A stretch of 64,000 nucleotides of DNA from Roseimaritima multifibrata. GTDB lineage: Bacteria > Planctomycetota > Planctomycetia > Pirellulales > Pirellulaceae. Below are positions 26,813 through 35,844 of the stretch, in pieces (positions within the stretch are counted from its first letter, which is position 1; the number at the start of each line of letters is the position of its first letter). The notes under the pieces are model-generated. The model was not told the DNA's origin, ran no database searches, and saw only the letters and a list, made by a program, of their open reading frames with translations. A program made the translations under genes and the position numbers. Location of the stretch: positions 4,774,001 to 4,838,000 of the forward strand of contig NZ_CP036262.1 of NCBI RefSeq assembly GCF_007741495.1, given 5' to 3'.

Positions 26813-27198
26813 GACGTGCGATTTATAATTGAAGAAAGTCTGGCTCCCCTCGCCCTCAAAACAAGCTCGCTTAAAACAGGTTTGATACTGGATCAACGGT
26901 TCGCCAGCTAATGCAATTAAGGACGATTCAAAGGCTTGTTTTGGGGGAGAGGGGCTGGGGGAGAGGGGCCGACAGCGTTGGGCAAGGCGTGGCATAATCG
27001 CTTGAAATCCGAGGCTTTCACCGCGTCTTCGCTGCAATATCGCCGCCTGGAAATCTCCCCCTCTCCCCCAAGCGAGCTCCACGAAATCAAACAAAGAGGC
27101 AGAGATCACGCAATGAGCTAGCAGAGATTTCTTCCGCAACAAAGAGCTCGCTTAGGGGCGAGGGGAGCCAGACCTATGTCTTTTATAAATCTACGTCC
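26813..27198. mobile_element. Non-coding element with inverted ends, related to 21618-21795
   Basis: The left end GACGTGCGATTTATAATT runs to GTCTGGCTCCCCTCGCCC at 26838-26855. The right end, inverted, runs from GGGGCGAGGGGAGCC at 27155 to CTACGTCC at 27191-27198. The interior has further GGGGGAGAGGGG blocks. There is no protein-coding frame. Confidence 0.65.
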
Positions 27199-27277
27199 TA
27201 CGCGAGGCGATGTGGGGAAACGTTTCCGCCAGTCTTAGAGTGGGCAAGATAGGTAAGAAGGAGAGAGAAGACTTTCT

Positions 27278-27958
27278 TTATTCGTCGATTAGAACCAGGG
27301 TGTTTTCTAGCTCGTTGATTCCTGGTTCGGTGCGGGGGAAGGGGATTGCTAGCTGATCTCCGGCGTTGCGGATGACTGACTCGATTGTGGCTGCGAAATC
27401 GCCCTCATGGAGGCCTTCGGTCAATTGCTGGCAAAGCTGGTCCAAGGGCTCCTGCCCCAACTTACCCATTATTTGTTTATCTCCCAAAATGACAGCTCGA
27501 CGCTCAAACAATGAAACGTAGATCAACAGCCCGGTCGCCCCACTCGTGTGGTGGACTCGATTGTCAAAAAACAATTCTCGAGCTCGAACCAGGACCTGTT
27601 CCCGCATCTGGTCCCCAGGCGTGAACAATCGGCAGAGCCACGCGAACCGATTTGCCGCCAAGACTCCGATGATAAAAGCTGCCGAGATCGAAACGACCAT
27701 GACCGCCAGCCCTACGTAAACGGCGCTCCCTTCCCAGCTACCCAACGTATCGTCATCTCGAGGGAACATCAGCCAAACCAAGACCGCGGCAACGCCTGCC
27801 AGCCAGAGTCCGACCATATCTTGAGGTCGCTCGTATCGACCAGAAACCGTCCCGACAATGGGCACGATCTCCGACGTCGTCCGAGACTCCGCTTCAGCGA
27901 CCGCCGCTTCGATCTGCTGTTTCTGTTCGGTATTAAAAAGGCTCGATGCGCGTTGCAT
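27278..27958 (-). CDS. TPM-domain membrane protein (cytosolic or envelope)
   Basis: This TPM (TLP18.3/Psb32/MOLO-1) family protein has 226 residues. The TPM domain starts with EAAVAEAESRTTSEIVPIVG and is split by two hydrophobic segments at about 47-63 and 79-100. It resumes as REQVLVRARELFFDNRVHHT and SGATGLLIYVSLFERRAVIL. There is no signal peptide. It is encoded 36 bp after the second TPM gene, so the two probably act together. The molecular function of bacterial TPM proteins is poorly known. Confidence 0.85.
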   Translation of the reverse strand: MQRASSLFNTEQKQQIEAAVAEAESRTTSEIVPIVGTVSGRYERPQDMVGLWLAGVAAVLVWLMFPRDDDTLGSWEGSAVYVGLAVMVVSISAAFIIGVLAANRFAWLCRLFTPGDQMREQVLVRARELFFDNRVHHTSGATGLLIYVSLFERRAVILGDKQIMGKLGQEPLDQLCQQLTEGLHEGDFAATIESVIRNAGDQLAIPFPRTEPGINELENTLVLIDE

Positions 27959-27994
27959 GTTTTTTTCTTTGTTACGAAGTCGCGGATGCGATGA

Positions 27995-28825
27995 CTACCA
28001 AGATCCGGTCGCGCCACCGCCGCCGGAGGAACCTCCACCAAACGACCCACCGCTGAATCCCCCACCTCCACCGCCACCACCTCGGCTTTGATTTTTCAAA
28101 AACTGATAAAGCAGGGTTCCGACCACCGCAAACACAACACCCCAAAAAACCCAAGCCCAACCACTGGAGCCGTTGCGGATCAGCGACACGACCGTGAAGA
28201 TCGCCAGAGCCACGAAGCCGATGATCAAACCGTAATGCCACCAAGGCCTGGGGATACTTTTGGCGGCCGGAGCCGAGGGCAGTTCCAGCTTTCGAGCCAT
28301 TTTGTCCAGCGATTCAACTCCGGCGACAATCCCCATCGAGAACTGCCCTTGTTTGAACCGCGAAATGATTTGGTCATCCATGATCTGGCGGCACAAAGCG
28401 TCCTCGCGGCGTCCCCAACCGCCGCCAAGCTCAATCCTTGCTTTGCGATCATCCTTTGAGACCAAAAGCAGGATGCCTGTGTTCCATTCCTGATCACCAA
28501 GGGTTGGATGCCCGATCCCCCACTGATCAAAAAGCAACGTGGCAAAGGTTTCAATCCGCAGACCCTCGCCCCCATATTTCGCCATCGATTCGATCGTGAT
28601 CACGATGATCGGAGTCGCTTTGTCGGTCAGCAGCGCATCGCAGATCTCTTGGATTTGCGTTTTGTCTTGAGCGTCCAGCATCCCTGCCAAGTCCCGGACA
28701 AATTCACGATCGCCAGGAGGTTGCAGATTGATTTCAAAAGCAATTGCAGGCGAGACCATCAGGGAACAGAAAAACGCAAACGCGGCTAAGCAAGCACGCG
28801 GCCTAAGAAGGTAGCTATTACCCAT
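27995..28825 (-). CDS. YgcG-type TPM-domain protein with Gly-rich tail
   Basis: From the ATG at 28825 it has 276 residues. A signal peptide (to about 30, ending AIAFE) leads to a periplasmic TPM domain with REFVRDLAGMLDAQDKTQIQ, TPIIVITIESMAKYGG, WNTGILLLVSKDDRKARIEL and a GGGWGRREDALC segment. A membrane pair follows at about 198-245. The C-terminus is a Gly/Ser-rich tail (GGGSFGGGSSGGGG type) ending GATGSW, typical of this family. A TTG at 28846 is the alternative start. It pairs with the following TPM gene. Confidence 0.88.
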   Translation of the reverse strand: MGNSYLLRPRACLAAFAFFCSLMVSPAIAFEINLQPPGDREFVRDLAGMLDAQDKTQIQEICDALLTDKATPIIVITIESMAKYGGEGLRIETFATLLFDQWGIGHPTLGDQEWNTGILLLVSKDDRKARIELGGGWGRREDALCRQIMDDQIISRFKQGQFSMGIVAGVESLDKMARKLELPSAPAAKSIPRPWWHYGLIIGFVALAIFTVVSLIRNGSSGWAWVFWGVVFAVVGTLLYQFLKNQSRGGGGGGGGFSGGSFGGGSSGGGGATGSW

Positions 28826-29030
28826 CGGTATCTGCTTGCTCCGCAAGAGAAACGGATTGAAATCCCACGGTTCCCAAACGGTCGCCGTCGGAGATATAGG
28901 TTACCCCGTCAAGAGAACCGCGCAAACCGTCAGGCAACAAAACCGAAGCCTCGCAGAGAGTGTCGCCTTTCGCTCCGCGAGAATGCCGCCCGGGAAAGCT
29001 AATGGAAAGGCGACATACTGAAATCCCGCT

Positions 29031-30428
29031 TTAGCGGACTTTGCAGCGGAAGCGAATGGAGCTGCTTTCTCCGACCTTTAAGGTATCGGTCAACTTCCAC
29101 GTGAGCCGCAACGAGCCGCCGATGTTGACTTCGGTTTCAAACTCGGCTCCACTCGAGCAGGTCTGACTGTCGGCGACGTACTCTAAGCGGTTGGTCAAGT
29201 TATCGGTCAGGACCACGTCACGAACCGGTGAATCACCAACGTTATCGACGCGGAGCAAGAATGTGACGATCTCGCCTGGCAGGGCATCCTGTTTGTCCGC
29301 CAGCTTGACGATTCGCAATCGCCCAGCGTCGGGGAATTCATACAGGGTCAAACCTTCTGCGGCCGCATGACGAATCTGTTCGACCGGCGACACATCGGCA
29401 ACCGTAACCGCGACATTTTCTTCGATCGTCCATGTTTCGGCGGCCAACGCTCCCTTGCTTAGCCAAGGCTTATCCGCTTCGGTTAGCATCCCCTGAGAAA
29501 TCAAACTTAGGTTCTGCAAAATCGCCAGCGTGTCTTCGGCGAGCAACGGTTGATCGACGCCTTCAATAGGCATCCCACGATCCAGGTCTCGCATCGCGTC
29601 AACCGTTCGCGAGACCACTTGACGTTCCAAGCTATGTTGAGCCGTCACTGCGCTGCTAGGTTGATTTAGATCGATACGCCCTGGGCCTTCGGGAACGTCG
29701 TAACCTAATGCGGCCACCGTTTGTTCGCCTGCTACGGCTTCGGTCACTTTGCGAACGGCGGCAAAGCGAGGAGCATAAATGCAAACGCGATTGCTCGGCT
29801 GCACATGGATTTCACCTTTTTGCGTGGTGTATTTCACCACCGTGTCTTCCAAATCGATCCCGACCAACGCGTCGTCTTGACGGACATGGGCGTTGCCGGA
29901 AAGGTCTCCACCATCGCAAAGAAATTCTTGTGGATCGGTACCAAACTGATTCCAAGGCCCCGACTGAAAACAGCTGGTCTTGTTACAGCAACTGCAATCG
30001 CTGCCGGCCGCTGGGGCACCATTTGCAGCGGGAGCATGCGCATGAGCCATAGGGTGTGCCATGGCAGGTGTCGGACGGCCGCCCAGTAGGCGTTGTCCGC
30101 CGGCGGTTGGTTGATTCCAAGCGACCTGCGCCACTTCACCCTGAACCGCAGCCCCCTCAACCGAAGCGGTGTCGGTTGCGATCGGGACCGCAGCCATCCG
30201 CTGAACTGGTGCCGGCGTCTGGGGCGGAAGCTGATTTGTATTTGTATTTGTATTTGGAAGCGTCGAAACCGGAGCCGCAACAACGGCTGCCGGGGCGACC
30301 GCCGCGTCGCCCGAAGAATGGCTAATCAAGCTGGGGCCCAATTTACCCGACGTACAACCAAGCAGGCTCGCAAGCGAAACCGTCGCCATCAGGCTGAAAC
30401 ATCGTAGCGACACGATTGCTGTATTCAT
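29031..30428 (-). CDS. DUF11-domain lipoprotein
   Basis: This is a predicted envelope lipoprotein of 465 residues from the ATG at 30428. The signal peptide ends in a lipobox-like SLLGC. A long Pro/Ala/Asn linker (including TNTNTN from a hexanucleotide repeat) and a Cys cluster (SDCSCCNKTSC) follow. A central domain contains AALGYDVPEGPGRIDLNQPS. The C-terminus (about 375-465) is a DUF11 repeat with PGEIVTFLLRVDNVGDSPV and VVLTDNLTNRLEYVADSQTC. DUF11 domains occur in cell-surface proteins. It is the third gene of the envelope trio. Confidence 0.85.
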   Translation of the reverse strand: MNTAIVSLRCFSLMATVSLASLLGCTSGKLGPSLISHSSGDAAVAPAAVVAAPVSTLPNTNTNTNQLPPQTPAPVQRMAAVPIATDTASVEGAAVQGEVAQVAWNQPTAGGQRLLGGRPTPAMAHPMAHAHAPAANGAPAAGSDCSCCNKTSCFQSGPWNQFGTDPQEFLCDGGDLSGNAHVRQDDALVGIDLEDTVVKYTTQKGEIHVQPSNRVCIYAPRFAAVRKVTEAVAGEQTVAALGYDVPEGPGRIDLNQPSSAVTAQHSLERQVVSRTVDAMRDLDRGMPIEGVDQPLLAEDTLAILQNLSLISQGMLTEADKPWLSKGALAAETWTIEENVAVTVADVSPVEQIRHAAAEGLTLYEFPDAGRLRIVKLADKQDALPGEIVTFLLRVDNVGDSPVRDVVLTDNLTNRLEYVADSQTCSSGAEFETEVNIGGSLRLTWKLTDTLKVGESSSIRFRCKVR

Positions 30429-30473
30429 CGGTTTCTCTTGATCCAATTGTTTCGAATTTCCAGCCATGCGAAG

Positions 30474-31286
30474 CTACCGTCGGTAAGGGAGTGGTTGGGA
30501 ACCGAGGTCATCACGTGGGATATGAGGCGTCCGCAGGATCGCGTGTTCATCGATCTTGTTCGGCCCCTCTGCTGCAACCGGAAAGTGTGCAACCCAGGGA
30601 GGGCTTCCGAAGAAGAACTGCGGCATCAAACTGGGCTCGCTGGGCGGGGTCATCGATCCGATGCGAATGATCGCAACGGGGCGTCCCATTTGATCGGCAA
30701 CCTGAAGCGGGTCTTGATGCAACATCACGTTGAAGCTGCGAGCGGTATCAGGCGTTTCCGCCAGCGGAAGTGCCGACTGAGGATCTTCCAGATAAACCAC
30801 ACGAGTGACCATGCGGCCTTTTAGGGCGTCTTGCATGTCGATCTGTTCCAGATTGATCTGAATCGGAAATCGCGTCGCTTGGCCTTCGGGCGGATAGGTT
30901 CGATCGATCACTTCGATCGTCGGATAAATTTCCGCACCAGGGTTTCCCGGAATCGACGTGACTCGCAGCCGATAAACGGCTCCGATCAATAACCCGGCAT
31001 GCAAGGAATCCTGATCATTGGGCTGAAAGACGTCTCCCTCGGCAATTTCAAAACGCGCCCCTTTGGGCCCGTTGATCCGGACAGGCTGGTAGTAGTTTTG
31101 CACCGGAGCACGGCTAAGGAGTCGAGCCGACCCAACCGCTCCCGGAGGCATTTGCCCGTTCAGCAGATAGTTTACATTTCCCGCGGGCATCGGGGCTGTC
31201 ATCTGAGCCACCAATTCGCTCGCACCGACCAGCAGGAGAGCGTGGGCGATGACCAACATCCTGATTTGCAGATTCAGATAACGCAT
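30474..31286 (-). CDS. Secreted protein, paralogue of the next upstream gene
   Basis: I cannot name the family. It has 270 residues with a signal peptide (MLVIAHALLLVGASELVAQ). A folded domain at about 75-215 contains GAVYRLRVTSIPGNPGAEIY, PTIEVIDRTYPPEGQA, VTRVVYLEDPQ and VAIIRIGSM. These match in order with the upstream 438-residue protein (LYRLKLTNIMNREGVELYP, VTKVIYLPDPD, LAIIRLGD), so the two are paralogues. It lies 45 bp before the DUF11 gene and 136 bp after the paralogue. It probably acts in the envelope. Confidence 0.8.
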   Translation of the reverse strand: MRYLNLQIRMLVIAHALLLVGASELVAQMTAPMPAGNVNYLLNGQMPPGAVGSARLLSRAPVQNYYQPVRINGPKGARFEIAEGDVFQPNDQDSLHAGLLIGAVYRLRVTSIPGNPGAEIYPTIEVIDRTYPPEGQATRFPIQINLEQIDMQDALKGRMVTRVVYLEDPQSALPLAETPDTARSFNVMLHQDPLQVADQMGRPVAIIRIGSMTPPSEPSLMPQFFFGSPPWVAHFPVAAEGPNKIDEHAILRTPHIPRDDLGSQPLPYRR

Positions 31287-31422
31287 GGATGACGCTTCAA
31301 GTGCCGGGGGAAGTCAAGGAATCTTTTAATGTCCGTCCCAGAGGAGCGGACGTACCAGGCCCTCGAGAGATTCTTTGCAATCGTCTCAAGGGCCGGTTGG
31401 CTACGGTCACATCTTTGCAACT

Positions 31423-32739
31423 CTACTGAACGCGTTGGCTGTGAAGTTCAGACAACGGTCGATGCTGTGAAGTACCCGGATTGATGTTCTGCTCATTGAT
31501 GTTGATTCGGCTGACAGGGTTTGGATAGCTGTATCCAGGGTTCTGTCGAACGTTGATCTTCATCTTGCTAACGGGCTGTGGCATGTTCATCCGAGTGTGG
31601 TTCTTCATCACATGTTTCTGCAGACCAGCAGGCGATCCCAATGGGATGTGTGGTGGTCCAGGCAGTCCGATCGGTGTTCCGGTGATCGGCATTCCGTACT
31701 GAGGAATGTTCACGCCGGAGACAGGTCCGGGAAGCGATGTTGGATAAGGAGCCGAGTTGCCGCTGGGGCCACACGATCCTTCGCCGCAGCTTGCACTTGG
31801 TGCAAAGGCCATTGGCAAGCCGTTGCCGACCATTGCCATTCCTGGGATGAACTCTCCACCGGCTCCCTGTCCCAGTTCAATGTCTTTGTCGCCCAAGCGA
31901 ATGATCGCAAGGATCGAACCGCGACGGTCGGCTTCGACGATTGGGTCGACGCCTGGATCCAGTCGAGTGCTAACCAAGGTGTCGATCCCAGCCAGAGCAG
32001 GACCTTGGAAGTCCGGATCTGGAAGGTAGATGACTTTGGTCACGAAGTTACCGGTTAGGACTTGATCCAAGTCTTCATCGGTAAACTGCACAGGAATCGA
32101 GTTGTGAGCCAAGTAAGCCCCGGTACGTGGATTTGCATAAGCCAATTCCACGGTCGGATAGAGCTCGACCCCTTCGCGATTCATGATATTCGTCAGTTTC
32201 AGGCGGTACAGCCCTCCTTGAGGGAAGTACTGTCGAGCCGGAACGACCAACGGTTCACTGTCGAACATGCCCGGTCCGCCAACACTGTAGCGAACGTGCA
32301 TCGATTCGGGTTTGCCGAAGGTAACCTGGACGGTTGGAGGCGGCCCCATCATGCCTGCTGGCATCATTCCGCCCATCGGTCCGCCTTCAGGGCCACAGTA
32401 CTGGGCCTGTGCGATTCCCGATTCGGGGCTTCCCCCGGGCATTGGGCCCCCAGGCATTGGTCCGCCGGGCATCGGTCCGCCAGGCATTTGTCCACCGGGC
32501 ATTCCGCCCATCATTCCGCCGGGCATTCCACCCATTGGTCCGCCAGGCATTCCGCCCATTGGTCCGCCGGGCATTCCGCCCCGCTGTGGTCCGAGAACTC
32601 CGGGGCCGGGGCCTCCGACGCCTGGGCCTGGTTCAAGCATGCGCTGTTCCGGTGGCAGGTTATGGCGGACCGGAGTGCAACCGGCTGCCATGACCGCTGC
32701 AGCGAGACAGAGCGATAAGTGGGTAACAAGTCGTTTCAT
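31423..32739 (-). CDS. Lipoprotein with Met-Pro-Gly-Gly repeats and paralogous domain
   Basis: This 438-residue protein starts with a signal peptide and lipobox AAGC21. Residues 55-103 are a low-complexity run of MPGGPMGG and MPGGP units, an extended flexible segment. The domain shared with the downstream paralogue spans about 165-285 (PQGGLYRLKLTNIMNREGVE, NFVTKVIYLPDP, ILAIIRLGD). The C-terminal 150 residues are rich in Pro, Gly and Asn. It is the first gene of the trio. The repeat-coding DNA may vary in length between strains. Confidence 0.82.
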   Translation of the reverse strand: MKRLVTHLSLCLAAAVMAAGCTPVRHNLPPEQRMLEPGPGVGGPGPGVLGPQRGGMPGGPMGGMPGGPMGGMPGGMMGGMPGGQMPGGPMPGGPMPGGPMPGGSPESGIAQAQYCGPEGGPMGGMMPAGMMGPPPTVQVTFGKPESMHVRYSVGGPGMFDSEPLVVPARQYFPQGGLYRLKLTNIMNREGVELYPTVELAYANPRTGAYLAHNSIPVQFTDEDLDQVLTGNFVTKVIYLPDPDFQGPALAGIDTLVSTRLDPGVDPIVEADRRGSILAIIRLGDKDIELGQGAGGEFIPGMAMVGNGLPMAFAPSASCGEGSCGPSGNSAPYPTSLPGPVSGVNIPQYGMPITGTPIGLPGPPHIPLGSPAGLQKHVMKNHTRMNMPQPVSKMKINVRQNPGYSYPNPVSRININEQNINPGTSQHRPLSELHSQRVQ

Positions 32740-32988
32740 CTTTTTCCCCCTTCGGCAGGACCGCTTACACGGCCGGTCGAACAGAACTCATTTCTGATAG
32801 GTGAGCGGTCAGTTGCTGATTACACGCGAATCCCTTCGGCCAGCCAGCAATTCGCCTGGACTTGAACCGACTGGGCGGCCTACTATCCATCACGATCGGA
32901 ACAACCGAACGCGGAGACCTCAGCCGCTAATATTCAGCAATCGGCATTCTCCCTATCATTTCTTTGACAAAACCGGCATAACCGGCCC

Positions 32989-34158
32989 ATGAAGATCATC
33001 CGACACATTCCGCACCGTAATTTCCTCCTATTTACGGCAGTGCTAGCAACCTCTGCAGGCTGGTTATTGCTTCCCCAATTGGGAAAAATTTCGGCTGCCG
33101 ACACTCAAATCGACTCGGCCCCCCCGATTCCCGCCGACACCGGCGCGGCCGCTCCACCGATCCAAACCGCCCCTTCGCCGTTCCAGAGCGACCCCGCTCC
33201 GGCCACCAAGCGGTTTTCAACGACGCCTCCGGTTCCCGAAACCCGACTGCCCGTAACGCCGATTGCGGATGCGCCGATTTCGGATGCAATGAATTCAGAT
33301 GTCCCCATTTCGCAAACGCCCTTTTCCGGCGCGGCGGCCGAGGCGGCCCAAGCCCTCCTGCTTCGGCAGCAAGCGGCAAAACTGCTGATTCGTAAAACGA
33401 TCCAACAGTTGACTTCCGGAAAAGCCTTCGACGCAAAACTAACCCAACACATTCGGACCGAAGGTCGCAATGCCGTCGGAGTCGGTCGTTACGAACAGGC
33501 CGGAGGCAACACGGGCCGGGTCAGCATGGACATGCGAATCCCGACCTCCAACGGCGAATGCCTGCTCCAACAAGTCTGCGACGGTCGCCTTGCCTGGACT
33601 CGAGAGCAAATCGGTGACTCCATTCGTCTTCGCCGCGTCGATGTGGCTCGACTGGACGAATTGGTCGTCGGAGCAAGGACCGAGATCAAACCACGGCTTC
33701 GCGTTGGCGGTTTGGTGGAACTGCTGGAAAAAGCACATGCCGATTTTGCTTTGCAACAGGTAACCGGTGAACTGGAAGGGGAACCGGTCTGGATGCTGAA
33801 AGGGAACATTCGCCCTGAAACCGAGGCCGCGATCCTCAAAGCCGCCGAGCGTGAGGATTGGCCGCCGCTATGCCCTCGTTCGGTTGCGATCGCCATCGCC
33901 GCAGAAAACAACGAATCTGGATTTGGGCAAGGATTACCGATCCGCTTCGAATTTTGGTCCGACACCGAGGGGAAAGACCGGCGTCTGATCAGCTACTTGC
34001 GAATCTACGACCTCCGTGCGATCCCTCCCGCTCCCGAAACCCACTTCCGATTCGAAACCGGCGGCGGCGACGTCAACTACGTCAACGACACGCAGCGATA
34101 CTTAGACCACTTTGGCATCCAAGTCACCGAACGCCAGAAACGAATCCTCACCCGCTAA
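32989..34158 (+). CDS. Secreted protein of unknown function
   Basis: It has 389 residues with an N-terminal membrane/signal segment (FLLFTAVLATSAGWLLLP) ending near SAADT. A Pro/Ala/Thr-rich linker reaches about residue 110. The folded part contains AKLTQHIRTEGRNAVGVGRY, GECLLQQVCDGRLAWTREQI and PVWMLKGNIRPETE, then RFEFWSDTEGKDRRLISYLR. The pattern of a strand-rich domain testing an outer-membrane or lipid substrate recalls LolA/RseB-like folds, but this is only an impression. It is divergent from the envelope trio. Confidence 0.7.
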   Translation: MKIIRHIPHRNFLLFTAVLATSAGWLLLPQLGKISAADTQIDSAPPIPADTGAAAPPIQTAPSPFQSDPAPATKRFSTTPPVPETRLPVTPIADAPISDAMNSDVPISQTPFSGAAAEAAQALLLRQQAAKLLIRKTIQQLTSGKAFDAKLTQHIRTEGRNAVGVGRYEQAGGNTGRVSMDMRIPTSNGECLLQQVCDGRLAWTREQIGDSIRLRRVDVARLDELVVGARTEIKPRLRVGGLVELLEKAHADFALQQVTGELEGEPVWMLKGNIRPETEAAILKAAEREDWPPLCPRSVAIAIAAENNESGFGQGLPIRFEFWSDTEGKDRRLISYLRIYDLRAIPPAPETHFRFETGGGDVNYVNDTQRYLDHFGIQVTERQKRILTR

Positions 34159-34228
34159 GGTGAACCAAGCGACGTCGCTGGTCGATCCGGACGGACCGAG
34201 TACGGTCAAGACGCGGCAAACACGCAGA

Positions 34229-34318
34229 GCGTTTCCTAGCGGTACGGCGCAAGCCGTCCGGCCAATGTTTTGCCTACCCCAGTCACTTGCCGGACGGCTC
34301 GCGCCGTTCCGCTAAGAA
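34229..34318. repeat. Head-to-head pair of REP-like palindromes
   Basis: Copy one (from TAGCGGTACGGCGCAAGCCG at 34229) and copy two in inverse orientation (GCCGGACGGCTCGCGCCG, ending CCGCTAAGAA near 34317) flank a short spacer. This matches the paired form at 2005-2192. Confidence 0.85.
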
Positions 34319-34421
34319 AGAAAGAAGGGGTCGGTTAGTCTCAGCGCGAGACAGAAATGTTCTTAACGAACGATTCGGGTGCTCCTTTAAAAAACGCACC
34401 CGGTCAGCCGCCGCCACCGTC

Positions 34422-34446
34422 AACTCTCCCGGGGGAGAGTTTTTTG
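34422..34446 (+). terminator. Terminator hairpin between convergent genes
   Basis: AACTCTCC pairs with GGAGAGTT around a CGGG-type loop, and six T residues follow on the plus strand. It lies 27 bp from the end of the convergent clpP gene. Confidence 0.7.
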
Positions 34447-34472
34447 CAGCGAGCGGCACAGAGCAGGTTTTC

Positions 34473-35063
34473 CTACTGTTCGTTGATCGAGCTGACGACT
34501 TTGTCGATCAGTCCATAGTCGCACGATTCCTGAGCGGACATGAAGCGATCGCGTTCGGTGTCCTCTTCGATTTTCTCGAGCGAATGACCGGTGTGGGTGA
34601 TCATGATCTCGTTCATTTTCCGTTTGACCCGGCGGAGTTCTTCCACGTGAATCTGGATCTCATGAGCCGATCCCTGCATTCCGGCCAACGGTTGGTGAAT
34701 CATGATGCGGGCATTAGGAAGTGAAAAACGCTTCCCTTTCGCTCCCGCGGTCAACAACACGGCGCCCATCGAGGCGGCCTGTCCAATGCAGTAGGTCGCC
34801 ACATCACAGGAGACAAACTGCATGGTGTCGTAGATTGCTAACCCAGCGGAAATGCTTCCTCCGGGGCTGTTGATATACAGATGGATGTCCGCTTTAGGAT
34901 CATCCGACTGCAAGAACAACAACTGTGCAACCAGTGCATTTGCGATATCGTCGTTGACTTGCTGACCTAGAAAGATGATGCGATCTTTCAGCAAGCGACT
35001 GTAGATATCATAGGTCCGCTCTTCGCGGCCACTTTTTTCAATAACGTACGGAATCGGAGCCAT
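34473..35063 (-). CDS. clpP: ATP-dependent Clp protease proteolytic subunit (second copy)
   Basis: This serine peptidase forms the ClpP barrel used by ClpX or ClpA. From the ATG at 35063 it has 196 residues. The triad is S98 (GQAASMGA), H123 (MIHQPLAG) and D172 (TERDRFM). [20 protein letters not shown] is the family block. It lies 60 bp after the other clpP on the same strand. Two clpP genes in tandem can give hetero-oligomeric barrels in some bacteria. A longer in-frame start at 35123 is less likely. Confidence 0.95.
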   Translation of the reverse strand: MAPIPYVIEKSGREERTYDIYSRLLKDRIIFLGQQVNDDIANALVAQLLFLQSDDPKADIHLYINSPGGSISAGLAIYDTMQFVSCDVATYCIGQAASMGAVLLTAGAKGKRFSLPNARIMIHQPLAGMQGSAHEIQIHVEELRRVKRKMNEIMITHTGHSLEKIEEDTERDRFMSAQESCDYGLIDKVVSSINEQ

Positions 35064-35123
35064 CTTCTTAGAACCCTTCGTGTTCAGATTGATCGTATTT
35101 TGGGAGTGCGACCAGGCGGTCAA

Positions 35124-35744
35124 CTAGCTACTGGCCTCTTCACCTTCAGGGTTTGGCGGTTTTGTCAAAATATCATCGACCAAACCGTATTCTTTGGCTT
35201 TCTCAGCCGGCAAGAAGAAGTCGCGTTCGGTATCCTTGCCGATTCTATCCACCGGCTGACCGGTTGCATCGCTCAGGATGGTGTTCAGCACATCGCGGTA
35301 GCGGAAAATTTCAGCCGCTTGGATTTCGATATCACTGACCTGTCCACCGACGCCGCCCATTGGCTGATGGACCATGACTCGGCTATGCGGCAAGCAATAG
35401 CGTTTGCCCTTGGTTCCACCGGCTAGCAGGATCGCAGCTCCACTGGCGGCTTCGCCGACGCAGTAGGTTGCCACATCACAAGACAACATCTTCATGGTGT
35501 CAAAGATCGCCAGCGTTGCGGTCACGCTTCCTCCGGGCGAATTGATGTAGAAATGGATGTCTTTGCGGCGATTTTCGCTCTGCAAATACAACAATTTCAT
35601 CACTAATTCATTGGCGTTTCCAACGTGAATTTCGCCTTGCAAAAAGACGATCCGGTTCTCTAGCAACAAATCCCCAAGCGTCATCTGACGTTGACGCTGA
35701 TAGGATTGGTACGAGTGGCTGTTTTGCAGCACCCCTTCGTTCAT
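35124..35744 (-). CDS. clpP: ATP-dependent Clp protease proteolytic subunit (first copy)
   Basis: This is the second tandem ClpP, with 206 residues. The triad is S101 (GEAASGAA), H126 (MVHQPMGG) and D175 (TERDFFL). The residues after the nucleophile are GAA rather than the usual MGA of ClpP, a small departure from the canonical motif that it does not share with its neighbour. [20 protein letters not shown] is intact. The tail is acidic and ends PEGEEASS. It is the first gene of the clpP pair. Neither tig nor clpX is in the window. Confidence 0.94.
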   Translation of the reverse strand: MNEGVLQNSHSYQSYQRQRQMTLGDLLLENRIVFLQGEIHVGNANELVMKLLYLQSENRRKDIHFYINSPGGSVTATLAIFDTMKMLSCDVATYCVGEAASGAAILLAGGTKGKRYCLPHSRVMVHQPMGGVGGQVSDIEIQAAEIFRYRDVLNTILSDATGQPVDRIGKDTERDFFLPAEKAKEYGLVDDILTKPPNPEGEEASS

Positions 35745-35844
35745 CTAGACGTTCCTTCGATGGGTCGTGTGATAGTTACAAGTACAAGTGTTCGCAATCC
35801 GAGGCGAACTGGCAAGCGGGGGGAAAAAAACCCGCTTGCAATCT

